DNA of 39,957 bases, taken from JAKLDO01 sp035354435. GTDB lineage: Bacteria > UBP6 > UBA1177. Positions 33,328 to 39,957 of this stretch are shown here, one piece after another. Under the pieces are notes generated by a model. That model did not search any database. It saw nothing but the letters and a program-made list of their open reading frames with translations, and had not been told where the DNA came from. The stretch spans positions 1 through 39,957 of the forward strand of contig DAOQAY010000003.1 of NCBI GenBank assembly GCA_035354435.1, read 5' to 3'. Made by a program: the position numbers and the translations under genes. How positions within the stretch are numbered: position 1 is the first letter of the stretch; every line of letters begins with the position of its first letter.

Positions 33328-33707
33328 TTTTTCTTCTCTATAAACTCATATTTCACTCTGACATAGCCTTTGTTTCCTGAAACCGGGATAAAGACGATCT
33401 TCGCCGTGCCGCTGTGCCAAACGCCGCTCATGTCAAATTTGAACTGGTCTTTAACGGCTTTTTTTCTGACCAGAGATTCTCCGTCCATGAGCATTACTTC
33501 ACCCTCGCCTGCTCCTTGGAAACTGCCTGAGACAATAAGATCCAAACGGACTATCTCGCCCTGATCTTTGTCTTTCCCGATCACTACAGTCTGCATCGAA
33601 CTCAGATCCTTGATGGATACACTCTTCATCGCAAATGTCTGATATAGAAAAAACACTGCCCCGGCAACCGTGGCAAGTATGGCAATTTTGATAAACAGTT
33701 TTTTCAT
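33324..33707 (-). CDS. Small membrane-anchored or secreted protein of unknown function
   Basis: A 127-residue protein with an N-terminal hydrophobic helix (KIAILATVAGAVFFLYQTFA, residues 7-26) that could be an anchor or signal. The exported part is beta-rich (GEIVRLDLIVSGSFQGAGEG, KIVFIPVSGNKGYVRVKYEF) and ends in EKKK. Four-base overlaps with both neighbours mark it as an obligate member of the operon. No family recognised. Confidence 0.65.
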   Translation of the reverse strand: MKKLFIKIAILATVAGAVFFLYQTFAMKSVSIKDLSSMQTVVIGKDKDQGEIVRLDLIVSGSFQGAGEGEVMLMDGESLVRKKAVKDQFKFDMSGVWHSGTAKIVFIPVSGNKGYVRVKYEFIEKKK

Positions 33708-34747
33708 TTTTTTATTTCCTCAAGTCGTGTATTAATGAAATAATCTACTATCTTCTGAGTTTTTTCTTTAGGTGATGTCAATGCTATGATCGGATTCTCA
33801 GGAAGAAGTATCTCATACATTACGAATTCTGAAACTTGCTTTTTATTGAATGCATTCATAAGAGTCAAAATCTGTTTGTTGGTTGTTTTTTCTTTTTCAG
33901 ATACCTTTTGCTGGAAGGACAAATATACCAGACATTCTTTTATTTCAATTGATGAAAACAATATTTTTTCAGAGTTTCTTTTCAACCGTTTATCTCTATA
34001 TCCAGGTTCATATTCCCATACAAGTCTGCACATGCCGTAATATAGCCATTCTGAACCATAAGTAGTTAATGTTACTTTGTTTTTGTCTGATTGCACAATC
34101 TCGATTAGTGGTGTGAAATACCAGTCATCAAATTCTAATCCATTTTTTGCAGCAAGTGCTTTGAGAGTCGTGATTATTCGAGGATTATTTCTGTTCAGAA
34201 TATGTGCAAGAACCAATTCCTGAATGGCTTCACGGCTTTTCCCTTCTTTATCATAAATCGCTGAAAGAAACCAGTGTGCCATATAGTCAACATAGTTTGC
34301 ATTTACAGCTTTTAAATACCATTCTTTTGCGTTTTTAGAATCTTTCATCGACTCATAAGTCTGTCCAATATATGTCATCATTAAAGCGGCATCAGGTTTT
34401 TTATCGAGCACTTTTTGATAATAGATTCGGGCTTTTTCATATTCTTTTTTTGAAAAGAAGCTTTCTGCAGTTTCAAAATCGTCTTTAATATCATCAGTTC
34501 TTTCAAATTTTCCAAGAGTTATTTTGTCACCATTGTTTACTTGGAAATAATCATTATTCGTAAGTTTTTCAAATTTTTTTGTATTGACAAAAGGTTTTTG
34601 TCGTTCACATTTTAGTTCATAGGTTATTTTAGAATCTTCAAGGATTTTTATAAGTTCTTGAGGATCCATTCTTTCATCTTCGGAATATACATTTAGACTC
34701 GCAAAACAGATAATTGTTGCAATGATAAAATTAAAGTGTTGCATCAT
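33704..34747 (-). CDS. Exported TPR-containing protein of unknown function
   Basis: A 347-residue protein with a signal peptide (FIIATIICFASLNVYS-ED). After a polar segment, residues about 90-190 are two to three tetratricopeptide-like repeats, for example AESFFSKKEYEKARIYYQKV and MMTYIGQTYESMKDSKNAKE. The last 150 residues (with LTTYGSEWLYYGMCRLVWEY) have no repeat character and look like a separate domain that reports on growth or size only by name, so no function is given. Two adjacent ATGs at 34747 and 34744 could serve as start. It overlaps both neighbours by four bases. Confidence 0.68.
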   Translation of the reverse strand: MMQHFNFIIATIICFASLNVYSEDERMDPQELIKILEDSKITYELKCERQKPFVNTKKFEKLTNNDYFQVNNGDKITLGKFERTDDIKDDFETAESFFSKKEYEKARIYYQKVLDKKPDAALMMTYIGQTYESMKDSKNAKEWYLKAVNANYVDYMAHWFLSAIYDKEGKSREAIQELVLAHILNRNNPRIITTLKALAAKNGLEFDDWYFTPLIEIVQSDKNKVTLTTYGSEWLYYGMCRLVWEYEPGYRDKRLKRNSEKILFSSIEIKECLVYLSFQQKVSEKEKTTNKQILTLMNAFNKKQVSEFVMYEILLPENPIIALTSPKEKTQKIVDYFINTRLEEIKK

Positions 34748-35523
34748 CTTCCTCTTCTTGCGTTTGGCATAGCTTTTTTAACGATCTTTCCTTTTGTTAT
34801 ATCCCATACTTGTTTGTCAGGAGTAATAACCATGAACGGTATGTCGTATGCTATCGATGCAAACGCTATGATTTCATTAGGGATATTGCCTGCAACCTGA
34901 TTCATGACCATAGAAACTGTGTTTTCTTTATTCTCCAATGTGAGGCATGAATTGAAAAATGCTTTCTTATCAAGAATCTTTTCACCTTTAGGATCGGTAT
35001 AAAAAACTTCAGAACCGCCAAGCGGGATTTCGCCATGCACAGTCGTTGAGGCAAGCATATAGACTGCGATATGGTTTTCATATTGAAAAACTGCTGTGTT
35101 ATATTTTTTTTCACAGGTAGGTTTAAACTGGGAAACGACAAGCTCGCGGGCTTTGACCAGAGCTATTTCTGCCTGTGTCAGCGGCTTTTCTGAAACATCC
35201 TGATATGTCACTGCTTTTCCATCAAAAGTCGCCTGATGATATCCGATATATCCTGTGGAATAGACATTTTTGCCGTAAAATATGACTCTCGCCTTTTTTT
35301 CACCGTCAATCACAACGATCCAGCCTTTTAGTCTTTTTTCATCCTGCAGAACTTTTTTCTCAAGCAGGAAATCGGTTCCCTTTGCCCCGTAAAAGTCCAC
35401 ATCATAGATCTTCTGAGCTTTTTCCATTTCTCCTTTAGCTGGATCATTCTGGGCAACCTGAGCATTTATCGAAAAGCAGAATGCAAAAAGCAGAACGCTC
35501 CATAAGTATCTGTAACTTTTCAT
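34744..35523 (-). CDS. Secreted protein, second tandem paralog
   Basis: A 259-residue exported protein whose family I do not recognise. Start taken at the ATG at 35523, with GGAGG five bases upstream. The signal peptide reads YLWSVLLFAFCFSINA. The mature protein has DFYGAKGTDFLLEKKVLQDE, RLKGWIVVIDG, RVIFYGK, TYQDVSEKPL, VKARELVVSQFKPTCEKKYN and GGSEVFYTD, and each of these has a clear counterpart in the next upstream gene. A conserved cysteine pair (one in FKPTCEKKYN, one in FFNSCLTLEN) may form a disulfide. It ends with a basic tail. Operon partner of the TPR protein. Confidence 0.7.
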   Translation of the reverse strand: MKSYRYLWSVLLFAFCFSINAQVAQNDPAKGEMEKAQKIYDVDFYGAKGTDFLLEKKVLQDEKRLKGWIVVIDGEKKARVIFYGKNVYSTGYIGYHQATFDGKAVTYQDVSEKPLTQAEIALVKARELVVSQFKPTCEKKYNTAVFQYENHIAVYMLASTTVHGEIPLGGSEVFYTDPKGEKILDKKAFFNSCLTLENKENTVSMVMNQVAGNIPNEIIAFASIAYDIPFMVITPDKQVWDITKGKIVKKAMPNARRGR

Positions 35524-35550
35524 GATAACCTCCATTGCAAACGGTTTATA

Positions 35551-36342
35551 TCACTTTCCTGCGGTTTTTTGAATAATAGCCCCTTTCTCGATCTTCCATT
35601 TTTTCTTATCGGAAGAGATGACATTGAATGGTACACCGTGAAGCACAGACTCAAAAACAAGTATTTCAGGCGGGATTTTTTCTTCGGGAAGCACAATCTC
35701 TATCTCAGAAAGCTTTTTTCCGTCTTTGTCCAATTTATCGTAACTTATACATTTCTCAAAGAATGTCTTATATTCTACAATATTGCGACCTTGTTTATCA
35801 GTATAGAAAACCTGAGAACCTGAAAGAGATATTTTATCGGGACTCGGGCTTGCAGGGATCATGTAGACTGCGATCCGTTCCTTTATTTCAATAAGTACAG
35901 TGTTATATTTGACATCGCAAAGAGGTTTAAACTGGGAAAGCACGGTTTCCCTTGCCTTGACCATTCCAAGATCGCTCTCGGCAAGCTGTTTTTTTGAAAT
36001 ATCCTGATAACTCATTGAATTTTCTTGAAAAGTAACCTGATGCAGACCCTGAAGAATCAACCCATGGAAACCGTAAAATATAACTCTGGGTTTTGTAATA
36101 TCCTTGAGTACAACAACCCATCCTCTTATTCTATTGTCACTTTGAACAATCCCTTTCTGCGAGATATAGTCAGTCGCCTTTATCCCGTAAAGATCTATCG
36201 CATAAATCAGTCTTCCAATGACAGTCCGGTTGTCGATAACTCCTTTCATATCAAAGTTGTAAATGTCATACTTGTCCTGAATCGCCGAAAGTGTCAGAGA
36301 AAACAATAGAAATAAACTAAGAAAAAAAGATTTTATTTTCAT
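35551..36342 (-). CDS. Secreted protein, first tandem paralog
   Basis: A 263-residue exported protein with signal peptide (SFFLSLFLLFSLTLSA). Shared blocks with the next gene are DLYGIKATDYISQKGIVQSD, RIRGWVVVLKD, RVIFYG, SYQDISKKQL, VKARETVLSQFKPLCDVKYN and SGSQVFYTD, in the same order and spacing, plus the same two cysteines. The pair therefore arose by duplication and diverged mainly at the ends. This copy leads the five-gene minus-strand operon and has its own promoter. Function unknown; no enzyme motif seen. Confidence 0.7.
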   Translation of the reverse strand: MKIKSFFLSLFLLFSLTLSAIQDKYDIYNFDMKGVIDNRTVIGRLIYAIDLYGIKATDYISQKGIVQSDNRIRGWVVVLKDITKPRVIFYGFHGLILQGLHQVTFQENSMSYQDISKKQLAESDLGMVKARETVLSQFKPLCDVKYNTVLIEIKERIAVYMIPASPSPDKISLSGSQVFYTDKQGRNIVEYKTFFEKCISYDKLDKDGKKLSEIEIVLPEEKIPPEILVFESVLHGVPFNVISSDKKKWKIEKGAIIQKTAGK

Positions 36343-36374
36343 GAGAGCGACTCCAATAAATTTATGTTAGAGGT

Positions 36375-36402
36375 ATAATAACACAATAAAAAGCAATTCC
36401 AA
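36375..36402 (-). promoter_or_regulatory. Probable promoter of the tandem-paralog operon
   Basis: On the minus strand TTGGAA (36397-36402) and TATTAT (36375-36380) are 16 bases apart, about 32 bases before the first ATG. Divergent from the mlaE promoter. Confidence 0.4.
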
Positions 36403-36433
36403 TTTTTTAGAGGCGGTTATAGAATTAAAAACA

Positions 36434-36462
36434 TTGTCAATTTGTAGCAGCTATTATATAAT
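36434..36462 (+). promoter_or_regulatory. Strong promoter of the mla operon
   Basis: TTGTCA (36434-36439) and a perfect TATAAT (36457-36462) are 17 bases apart. An imperfect inverted repeat AGCAGCT/AGCTGTT (about 36446-36470) surrounds the -10, a place where a repressor could act. The TTG start of the first gene follows 25 bases later. Confidence 0.65.
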
Positions 36463-36487
36463 CAGCTGTTTTATTTAAGAGGTTCTG

Positions 36488-37285
36488 TTGAGACGGTATA
36501 TTGAAAGTATCGGTTTAAAAGCAGTAGCAAAACGGGATGAAATCAAGTCGTTTTTCCGTTTTATGACTATATGTTTCAAGGGAATATTTTCCGGCAGTTT
36601 TTTCAACAGAGCTGTTTTTGACATTCTAATCATTCAGATATATTTCACAGCTTATGAACTGCTAGGACTGTTCCTCCTGCTCAGCGTAGTATATGGCAGT
36701 ATATTCATAGGTATAGTGCTTCAGACGGTTAAAAGTCTCGGACTTGTCCAGTATCTTGGCGATATCATCATGGGTATAGTTGTGCTCGAAATGGCACCGC
36801 TTGTCACAGTCTTCCTCATGGCGCTTAGAAGTTCTTCAGCTGTGAATGCTGAGATAGCCGTAATGAAAGCTAATCACGAGCTTGATGCACTTCAGGCGTT
36901 CAAAATCGACCCGATGGAATATCTTTTTGTCCCCAGAGTGATAAGCTTCATGCTGAGTGTCACAATACTTTCAGCAATATTTTCAATAGTTGTCCTTTTC
37001 AGCGGATTTGTATTCACCAAGATAATATTCCAGATGAGTGCCGGGATGTACACCGACCTTATAGCCCGTTCGGTCTCTCTGACAGATCTTCTGGTGATGT
37101 TCTTTAAAAGTCTTACATTCGGTTTCCTGATATCGGTCATTCCTATTTACCACGGATGGAACACAAAATATCAGGTTACGGCCATACCAGTCGCAGTTTT
37201 AAGAGGAATGATGAGTGTTTTCATGGCAATTATATTAGTAGAGGTGATATCATTAGTTCTAAGATTGACATTAAATTATTTGTAA
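36488..37285 (+). CDS. mlaE: MlaE-family lipid ABC transporter permease
   Basis: Inner-membrane permease of Mce/Mla phospholipid transporters. Its 265 residues show the MlaE pattern of an N-terminal interfacial helix, about five membrane segments, and the conserved block GDIIMGIVVLEMAPLVTVFL followed by RSSSAVNAEIAVMKANHELDA. In that block the charged loop contacts the ATPase. The C-terminal half has AGMYTDLIARSVSLTDL and the final segment. The start is a TTG at 36488 with AAGAGG five bases upstream; no closer ATG exists. First gene of the operon with an ATPase-like gene, mlaD and a lipoprotein gene. Confidence 0.92.
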   Translation: MRRYIESIGLKAVAKRDEIKSFFRFMTICFKGIFSGSFFNRAVFDILIIQIYFTAYELLGLFLLLSVVYGSIFIGIVLQTVKSLGLVQYLGDIIMGIVVLEMAPLVTVFLMALRSSSAVNAEIAVMKANHELDALQAFKIDPMEYLFVPRVISFMLSVTILSAIFSIVVLFSGFVFTKIIFQMSAGMYTDLIARSVSLTDLLVMFFKSLTFGFLISVIPIYHGWNTKYQVTAIPVAVLRGMMSVFMAIILVEVISLVLRLTLNYL

Positions 37286-37740
37286 ATGAAGAGTCGCTGA
37301 AAAACTGGATAAAGAATTTTCAGAAGGATAACAGTTTTGCACCGGTGTCTCCGGATATTCCACTGTTATCCAACCTCACAGCTGTTGATAATGTATCTTT
37401 GATAATGCGGTTTCATACAAAAAGTAAAGATATCAAAATATTTCAGACACTTGACAAGCTTTTTTCTGATCTTAAAATTGCGGACATTAAATGTCTCAAG
37501 CCATCATTCCTTGATGAAAAAGCAGTTTTCACAGTAAAACTTTTAAGAGCGGCGATGATGCCGGAATCGGTCATGCTGATCGACAGACCTTTCTTTATGA
37601 TTAAAAACATGGCGGATATAAGACCGGTCAGAGAAACACTTGCGCTTCTTGACACTCATTTCAGTAAGTGTATCATTACTGACTATGAATGGCATTCCGG
37701 TAGATATGGAGATCTGATTGAACAGTTCAACAGGGTTTAA
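37156..37740 (+). CDS. Degenerate MlaF-like ABC ATPase (pseudo-ATPase)
   Basis: Lies where MlaF should be, between mlaE and mlaD, and keeps faint ABC-ATPase structure. PLLSNLTAVDNVSLIM (about 68-83) matches the segment after the Q-loop. KAVFTVKLLRAAMMPESVML fits the signature helix, and SVMLIDRP fits Walker B. Yet no Walker A exists anywhere in the reading frame, the Q-loop Gln is absent, LSGG is replaced by FLDE, Walker B Glu is Arg, and the H-loop His is Asp (IITDYEW). The first ~33 residues, translated from inside mlaE, look spurious. AGAGGTGA before an ATT codon near 37252 may mark the true start. The 3' end overlaps mlaD by 23 bases. It is intact, not frameshifted. Confidence 0.6.
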   Translation: MEHKISGYGHTSRSFKRNDECFHGNYISRGDIISSKIDIKLFVNEESLKNWIKNFQKDNSFAPVSPDIPLLSNLTAVDNVSLIMRFHTKSKDIKIFQTLDKLFSDLKIADIKCLKPSFLDEKAVFTVKLLRAAMMPESVMLIDRPFFMIKNMADIRPVRETLALLDTHFSKCIITDYEWHSGRYGDLIEQFNRV

Positions 37741-38659
37741 GGTCGGGATATTCCTGATATTATCACTTCTTCTCATAATAATATCTGTGTTCTTTCTGCT
37801 TGTAAAAAAAGAGTTTTTTACAGATCACAGCTATTATACTCTTTCCTCACCTTCCGGAGAAGGAATAACAGAAGGAATGCCACTTCTGTTCTCGGGATTT
37901 GAAATAGGAAAAGTTGAAACTCTTGAGCTTGACGATGCCGGAAATGTTATAATCTCAGTAAAAGTTCCTTCAAGACATACATTAAGAATTAACAAAAGCT
38001 CCACATTCACACTTGAAAAACCTTTTATCGGTTCTCCCCGCTTTGTTGTAAAGACTCCGGATAAAAAAGCTCTGCAACCTGAACGAAATTTTGTTTTTCC
38101 AACTGACACGATCGATGACATAAATGAAGTAATTAAGAAACTTCAGCCGATGGTTGAGAAAGTTGACCAGATCGCGACAAATGTCAACGCAATGACATCT
38201 GAAAAAAGCGACCTGAACAAAATAATTTCCAATCTTGAAGCTGTTACAAAAGACCTTTCTCAGAAACAGGGTGTTGTCGAAATGCTTGCCGGTGACAAAA
38301 AATCAGGGAATGATTTCAGGGAAAGTGTCACAGCATTGAACGGGACTCTCAAAGTAGCTGAAAAGCTTGTCTCGAATGCCAACGATACTCTGAAAAAAGC
38401 AGATGACCAGCTTCTTGGAAATGACGGCACTATTCCAAAAGTAAACAGAATAATTGATGATGTCGAACGGAAGATGAAAGAGCTTGACTCACTTGTTTCA
38501 AGCCTTGTTAAATCAGGCGGCAGTATCGAGTCAGGAACAAAAGATCTTGATATGCTCCGGAAAGATATAGATCTTACCATCAATTCAGTAAACCTTCTCA
38601 TTAAGGATGTCAGGAACAACCTGCCTATGGAACAGAAAAAGGAGATAAAACTGCCGTGA
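37718..38659 (+). CDS. mlaD: MlaD/Mce-family substrate-binding protein
   Basis: Inner-membrane anchored Mce protein that forms hexamers carrying lipid. A membrane helix lies at about 8-28 and the MCE domain at 38-115, with ITEGMPLLFSGFEIGKVETL as the typical G-x-x-V-x-x-x-G-x-x-V-G-x-V core. After that comes a long helical region (about 130-313) rich in Asp, Lys and Ser heptads such as KVDQIATNVNAMTSEKSDLN and LVSNANDTLKKADDQLL, long enough to reach across the periplasm as a needle-like coiled coil. The start is the TTG at 37718 with GGAG six bases upstream, inside the ATPase-like gene. Coupled to a lipoprotein gene by a GTGA overlap. Confidence 0.9.
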   Translation: MNSSTGFKVGIFLILSLLLIIISVFFLLVKKEFFTDHSYYTLSSPSGEGITEGMPLLFSGFEIGKVETLELDDAGNVIISVKVPSRHTLRINKSSTFTLEKPFIGSPRFVVKTPDKKALQPERNFVFPTDTIDDINEVIKKLQPMVEKVDQIATNVNAMTSEKSDLNKIISNLEAVTKDLSQKQGVVEMLAGDKKSGNDFRESVTALNGTLKVAEKLVSNANDTLKKADDQLLGNDGTIPKVNRIIDDVERKMKELDSLVSSLVKSGGSIESGTKDLDMLRKDIDLTINSVNLLIKDVRNNLPMEQKKEIKLP

Positions 38660-39291
38660 TAAAGAAAATTCTTTTTGCAGTAGCTGTTGTTCTTTCAGGA
38701 TGCAGTTCTCAGCCTGCACCGGCATGGCAGCAGGACGGCAACACATCTATGACCAATTTTATCAATGCCTACATGGAAGGAAATGATAAATTTGCGAAAA
38801 ACTATTACACAAAACTTGTTGAAAGCCTCAAACTGACCGCAGACCCTGATGTCATGGTGATCGCTCCTCTGACAAAATGTGCAATGAATATAGCTCTTTT
38901 TGAAGATTTCGGCTGTTCTGATGCTGAACCTTTTCTGCCTGCAGTGAAAAAGAAAAATAATATAAGATATCTGAACTTTGTTTCGGGCAGAAAGTCTGAT
39001 CTGCCTTCCAGATATAAAGATCTCAATGTGTCTGTATGTTCAACAGAAGTGATTAATTTAAAAATAAAGAAACTTAAAGAACCTCTATCAAAGATAATAG
39101 CTTCCTCCATGGTTGTCAGAAATAAGTGCTATGATGAAAATACATTGACAAATGCCGTTAACACAGCTTCTGCGGAAGGCTGGAAAAGAACAGTGCTTGT
39201 ATATCTTGATCTTCTTTTAAAGTTCTATGATGAAAAAGGTCTTACTGAAAAAGCCGAAGCCGTTGCCAGGCGGATAGAACTCGCTCAATAA
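38656..39291 (+). CDS. Lipoprotein of the mla operon
   Basis: A 211-residue protein with a lipoprotein signal ending LSGC (Cys16), so it should be lipid-anchored, probably at the outer membrane. The mature chain starts after a short Ser/Pro linker and follows a pattern I recall from small proteobacterial lipoproteins next to or near transport genes: W-x-x-G, then NAYMEGNDKFAKNYY, LTKCAMNIALF and a Cys-Asp in FGCSDAE. That family has no assigned function to my knowledge. The GTG start overlaps the mlaD stop by four bases. It is not the ABC-type auxiliary lipoprotein PqiC by appearance. It may be the outer-membrane receiver of the lipid pathway, by context only. Confidence 0.7.
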   Translation: MIKKILFAVAVVLSGCSSQPAPAWQQDGNTSMTNFINAYMEGNDKFAKNYYTKLVESLKLTADPDVMVIAPLTKCAMNIALFEDFGCSDAEPFLPAVKKKNNIRYLNFVSGRKSDLPSRYKDLNVSVCSTEVINLKIKKLKEPLSKIIASSMVVRNKCYDENTLTNAVNTASAEGWKRTVLVYLDLLLKFYDEKGLTEKAEAVARRIELAQ

Positions 39292-39737
39292 AAAAAATGA
39301 AAGCGCCCCCCACCCCTTTTAGATTAGAACAAAGAATTTATTGAAAAAATACACGAATTTTAAAGAACAAGGTGGCTCAGGAAGGTCCCGGATTGTAGAA
39401 AGTCAGTATCAATAACAACCTAAATTGCAGAAACAGAACAGAAAGAAGAAAAGATTAACTTTTCAAATTCATGGTCAGGATCAAAATCAAGTTCAGAATC
39501 AATTATCCAGGAACAGGGCGCTTATTGCCACCTTGTATAAGATAATATAATGCATCTTTATTGACTTGTCAAGTGGAAAATCAAAAAAAAGTATATGATT
39601 TCAAGTGCTTAGCTATTTTTTTTGTCATTTTGTATTATTATTAAAACAATCAAAAGTAATACACACCTTGGTTGAATCAGATGATCGCTACTTTTGAAAA
39701 TTTTTATAAAAAGAATGTGAAAAAATTAAGGAGGATA
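39292..39737. other. Intergenic region without a convincing gene
   Basis: The only stretch over 300 bases without a gene. It is AT-rich, lies between converging genes and contains the inverted repeats described above. No tRNA, Rho-independent terminator or promoter matched convincingly. A 33-codon frame on the minus strand near 39405-39500 and a small plus-strand frame at 39681-39839 were judged unlikely to be genes. Confidence 0.6.
39301..39536. repeat. Inverted repeat pairs in the long intergenic region
   Basis: A perfect 10-base inverted pair, ACAAGGTGGC at 39367-39376 and GCCACCTTGT at 39527-39536, is combined with an 8-base pair AAGCGCCC (39301-39308) and GGGCGCTT (39516-39523). The arms occur in the order a-b-a'-b', so they cannot nest in one simple hairpin. 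They might be remnants of a small mobile element or of a structured RNA. Confidence 0.35.
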
Positions 39738-39957
39738 TTATTCGACTCCGACGATGGCTTTTATATACTGCTGACGCTCCCAACTTTCTGGATTTTCTAT
39801 ATTTTTCTGATTAAGCAGTCCCTTGAATTTAGGGATTGATTCAAATCCTTTAACCTTCATCCAATCGGTTATTTCAAGGTTCATCTTTGTTATGTGCTCG
39901 ATACCATTTTTGTAAAGAGTGCTTGCAATCTGAACTACATCACCTCCGGCAAGGAGG
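39738..39957 (-). CDS. 3' end of a dihydroorotate dehydrogenase-like flavoprotein gene (partial)
   Basis: The minus strand reads from the window edge to a TAA at 39738-39740, giving the last 72 residues. They begin LLAGGDVVQIASTLYKNG and continue with LEITDWMKVKGFESIPKFKG and ERQQYIKAIVGVE. The first part is the FMN-phosphate-binding end of a dihydroorotate-dehydrogenase barrel. The tail with a tryptophan before an E-R-x-x-Y-x-A motif is characteristic of the 'dihydroorotate dehydrogenase-like' family, distinct from PyrD itself. True start and function lie outside the window. Confidence 0.75.
   Translation of the reverse strand, partial: LLAGGDVVQIASTLYKNGIEHITKMNLEITDWMKVKGFESIPKFKGLLNQKNIENPESWERQQYIKAIVGVE

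Noticed and set aside
39405..39503. About 33-codon frame on the minus strand (SELDFDPDHEFEK) in the long intergenic region.
   Set aside because: Too short, no start codon with a ribosome site, and bounded by stops; at most a remnant of an old gene.
39681..39839. 52-codon plus-strand frame with a hydrophobic stretch (FYILLTLPTFWIFYIFLI).
   Set aside because: It is largely antisense to the end of the dihydroorotate-dehydrogenase-like gene and has no ribosome site; the hydrophobic run is explained by the reverse strand of that gene.

Overview
The window reads as one contig (with one run of Ns) from a low-GC, gene-dense bacterium with a Gram-negative, two-membrane envelope. The evidence for two membranes is an Mce/Mla-type lipid transport operon, a probable outer-membrane beta-barrel, a SPOR-domain protein, several lipobox lipoproteins and FabZ/KAS-type envelope chemistry. 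Genes use the standard code (TGA is a stop), start with ATG, GTG or TTG, and are packed into long operons with 1- or 4-base stop/start overlaps. I cannot name the lineage from sequence alone. The exact 100-base run of N looks like a draft-assembly scaffold gap, possibly from a metagenome, and the gene mix would fit an under-sampled diderm phylum.

Layout. 1-955: the 3' end of an unknown gene overlapping a D12-class (Dam-like) adenine methyltransferase. 957-2911 (minus): TauE/SafE-type membrane protein and trpS. 3040-5948 (plus): CapA-like lipoprotein and a large GT-C glycosyltransferase. 5942-12495 (minus): a seven-gene operon of FabZ-like dehydratase, hotdog thioesterase, beta-ketoacyl synthase, partner ketoacyl-synthase-like protein, acyl carrier protein, a DUF2723-type membrane protein and a GT39-like membrane glycosyltransferase. 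It resembles a reduced aryl-polyene/flexirubin locus joined to surface-glycan enzymes. 12612-13388 (plus): a lone secreted protein.

13389-22069 (minus): a long operon starting at a near-consensus promoter. It runs LeuC-like aconitase-family protein, glycosyltransferase, SPOR protein, beta-barrel with an EPAPV repeat rod (crossed by the assembly gap), small secreted protein, TPR lipoprotein, short RecO-like protein, nadE and nadD. 22180-26184 (minus): holB, ricT (PSP1), tatD and an orphan 2-hydroxyacyl-CoA dehydratase subunit. 26238-30652 (minus): purA, ribBA, ribH, nusB and an unknown gene. 30717-32519 (minus): lepA.

32665-36342 (minus): a five-gene operon of mostly unknown exported proteins, headed by tandem paralogs and ending in a DUF2207-like cytosolic domain. 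36488-39291 (plus): an mlaE-ATPase-mlaD-lipoprotein operon in which the ATPase-position protein has lost essentially every nucleotide-binding motif. 39292-39737 is the only long non-coding stretch and holds inverted repeats. 39738-39957 (minus) is the 3' end of a dihydroorotate-dehydrogenase-like gene.

No CRISPR array, transposase, tRNA or rRNA was found. The strongest leads for something new are the ATPase-dead MlaF-like protein, the compact ketosynthase/glycosyltransferase operon, the repeat-rod outer-membrane protein and the tandem-paralog secretion operon.
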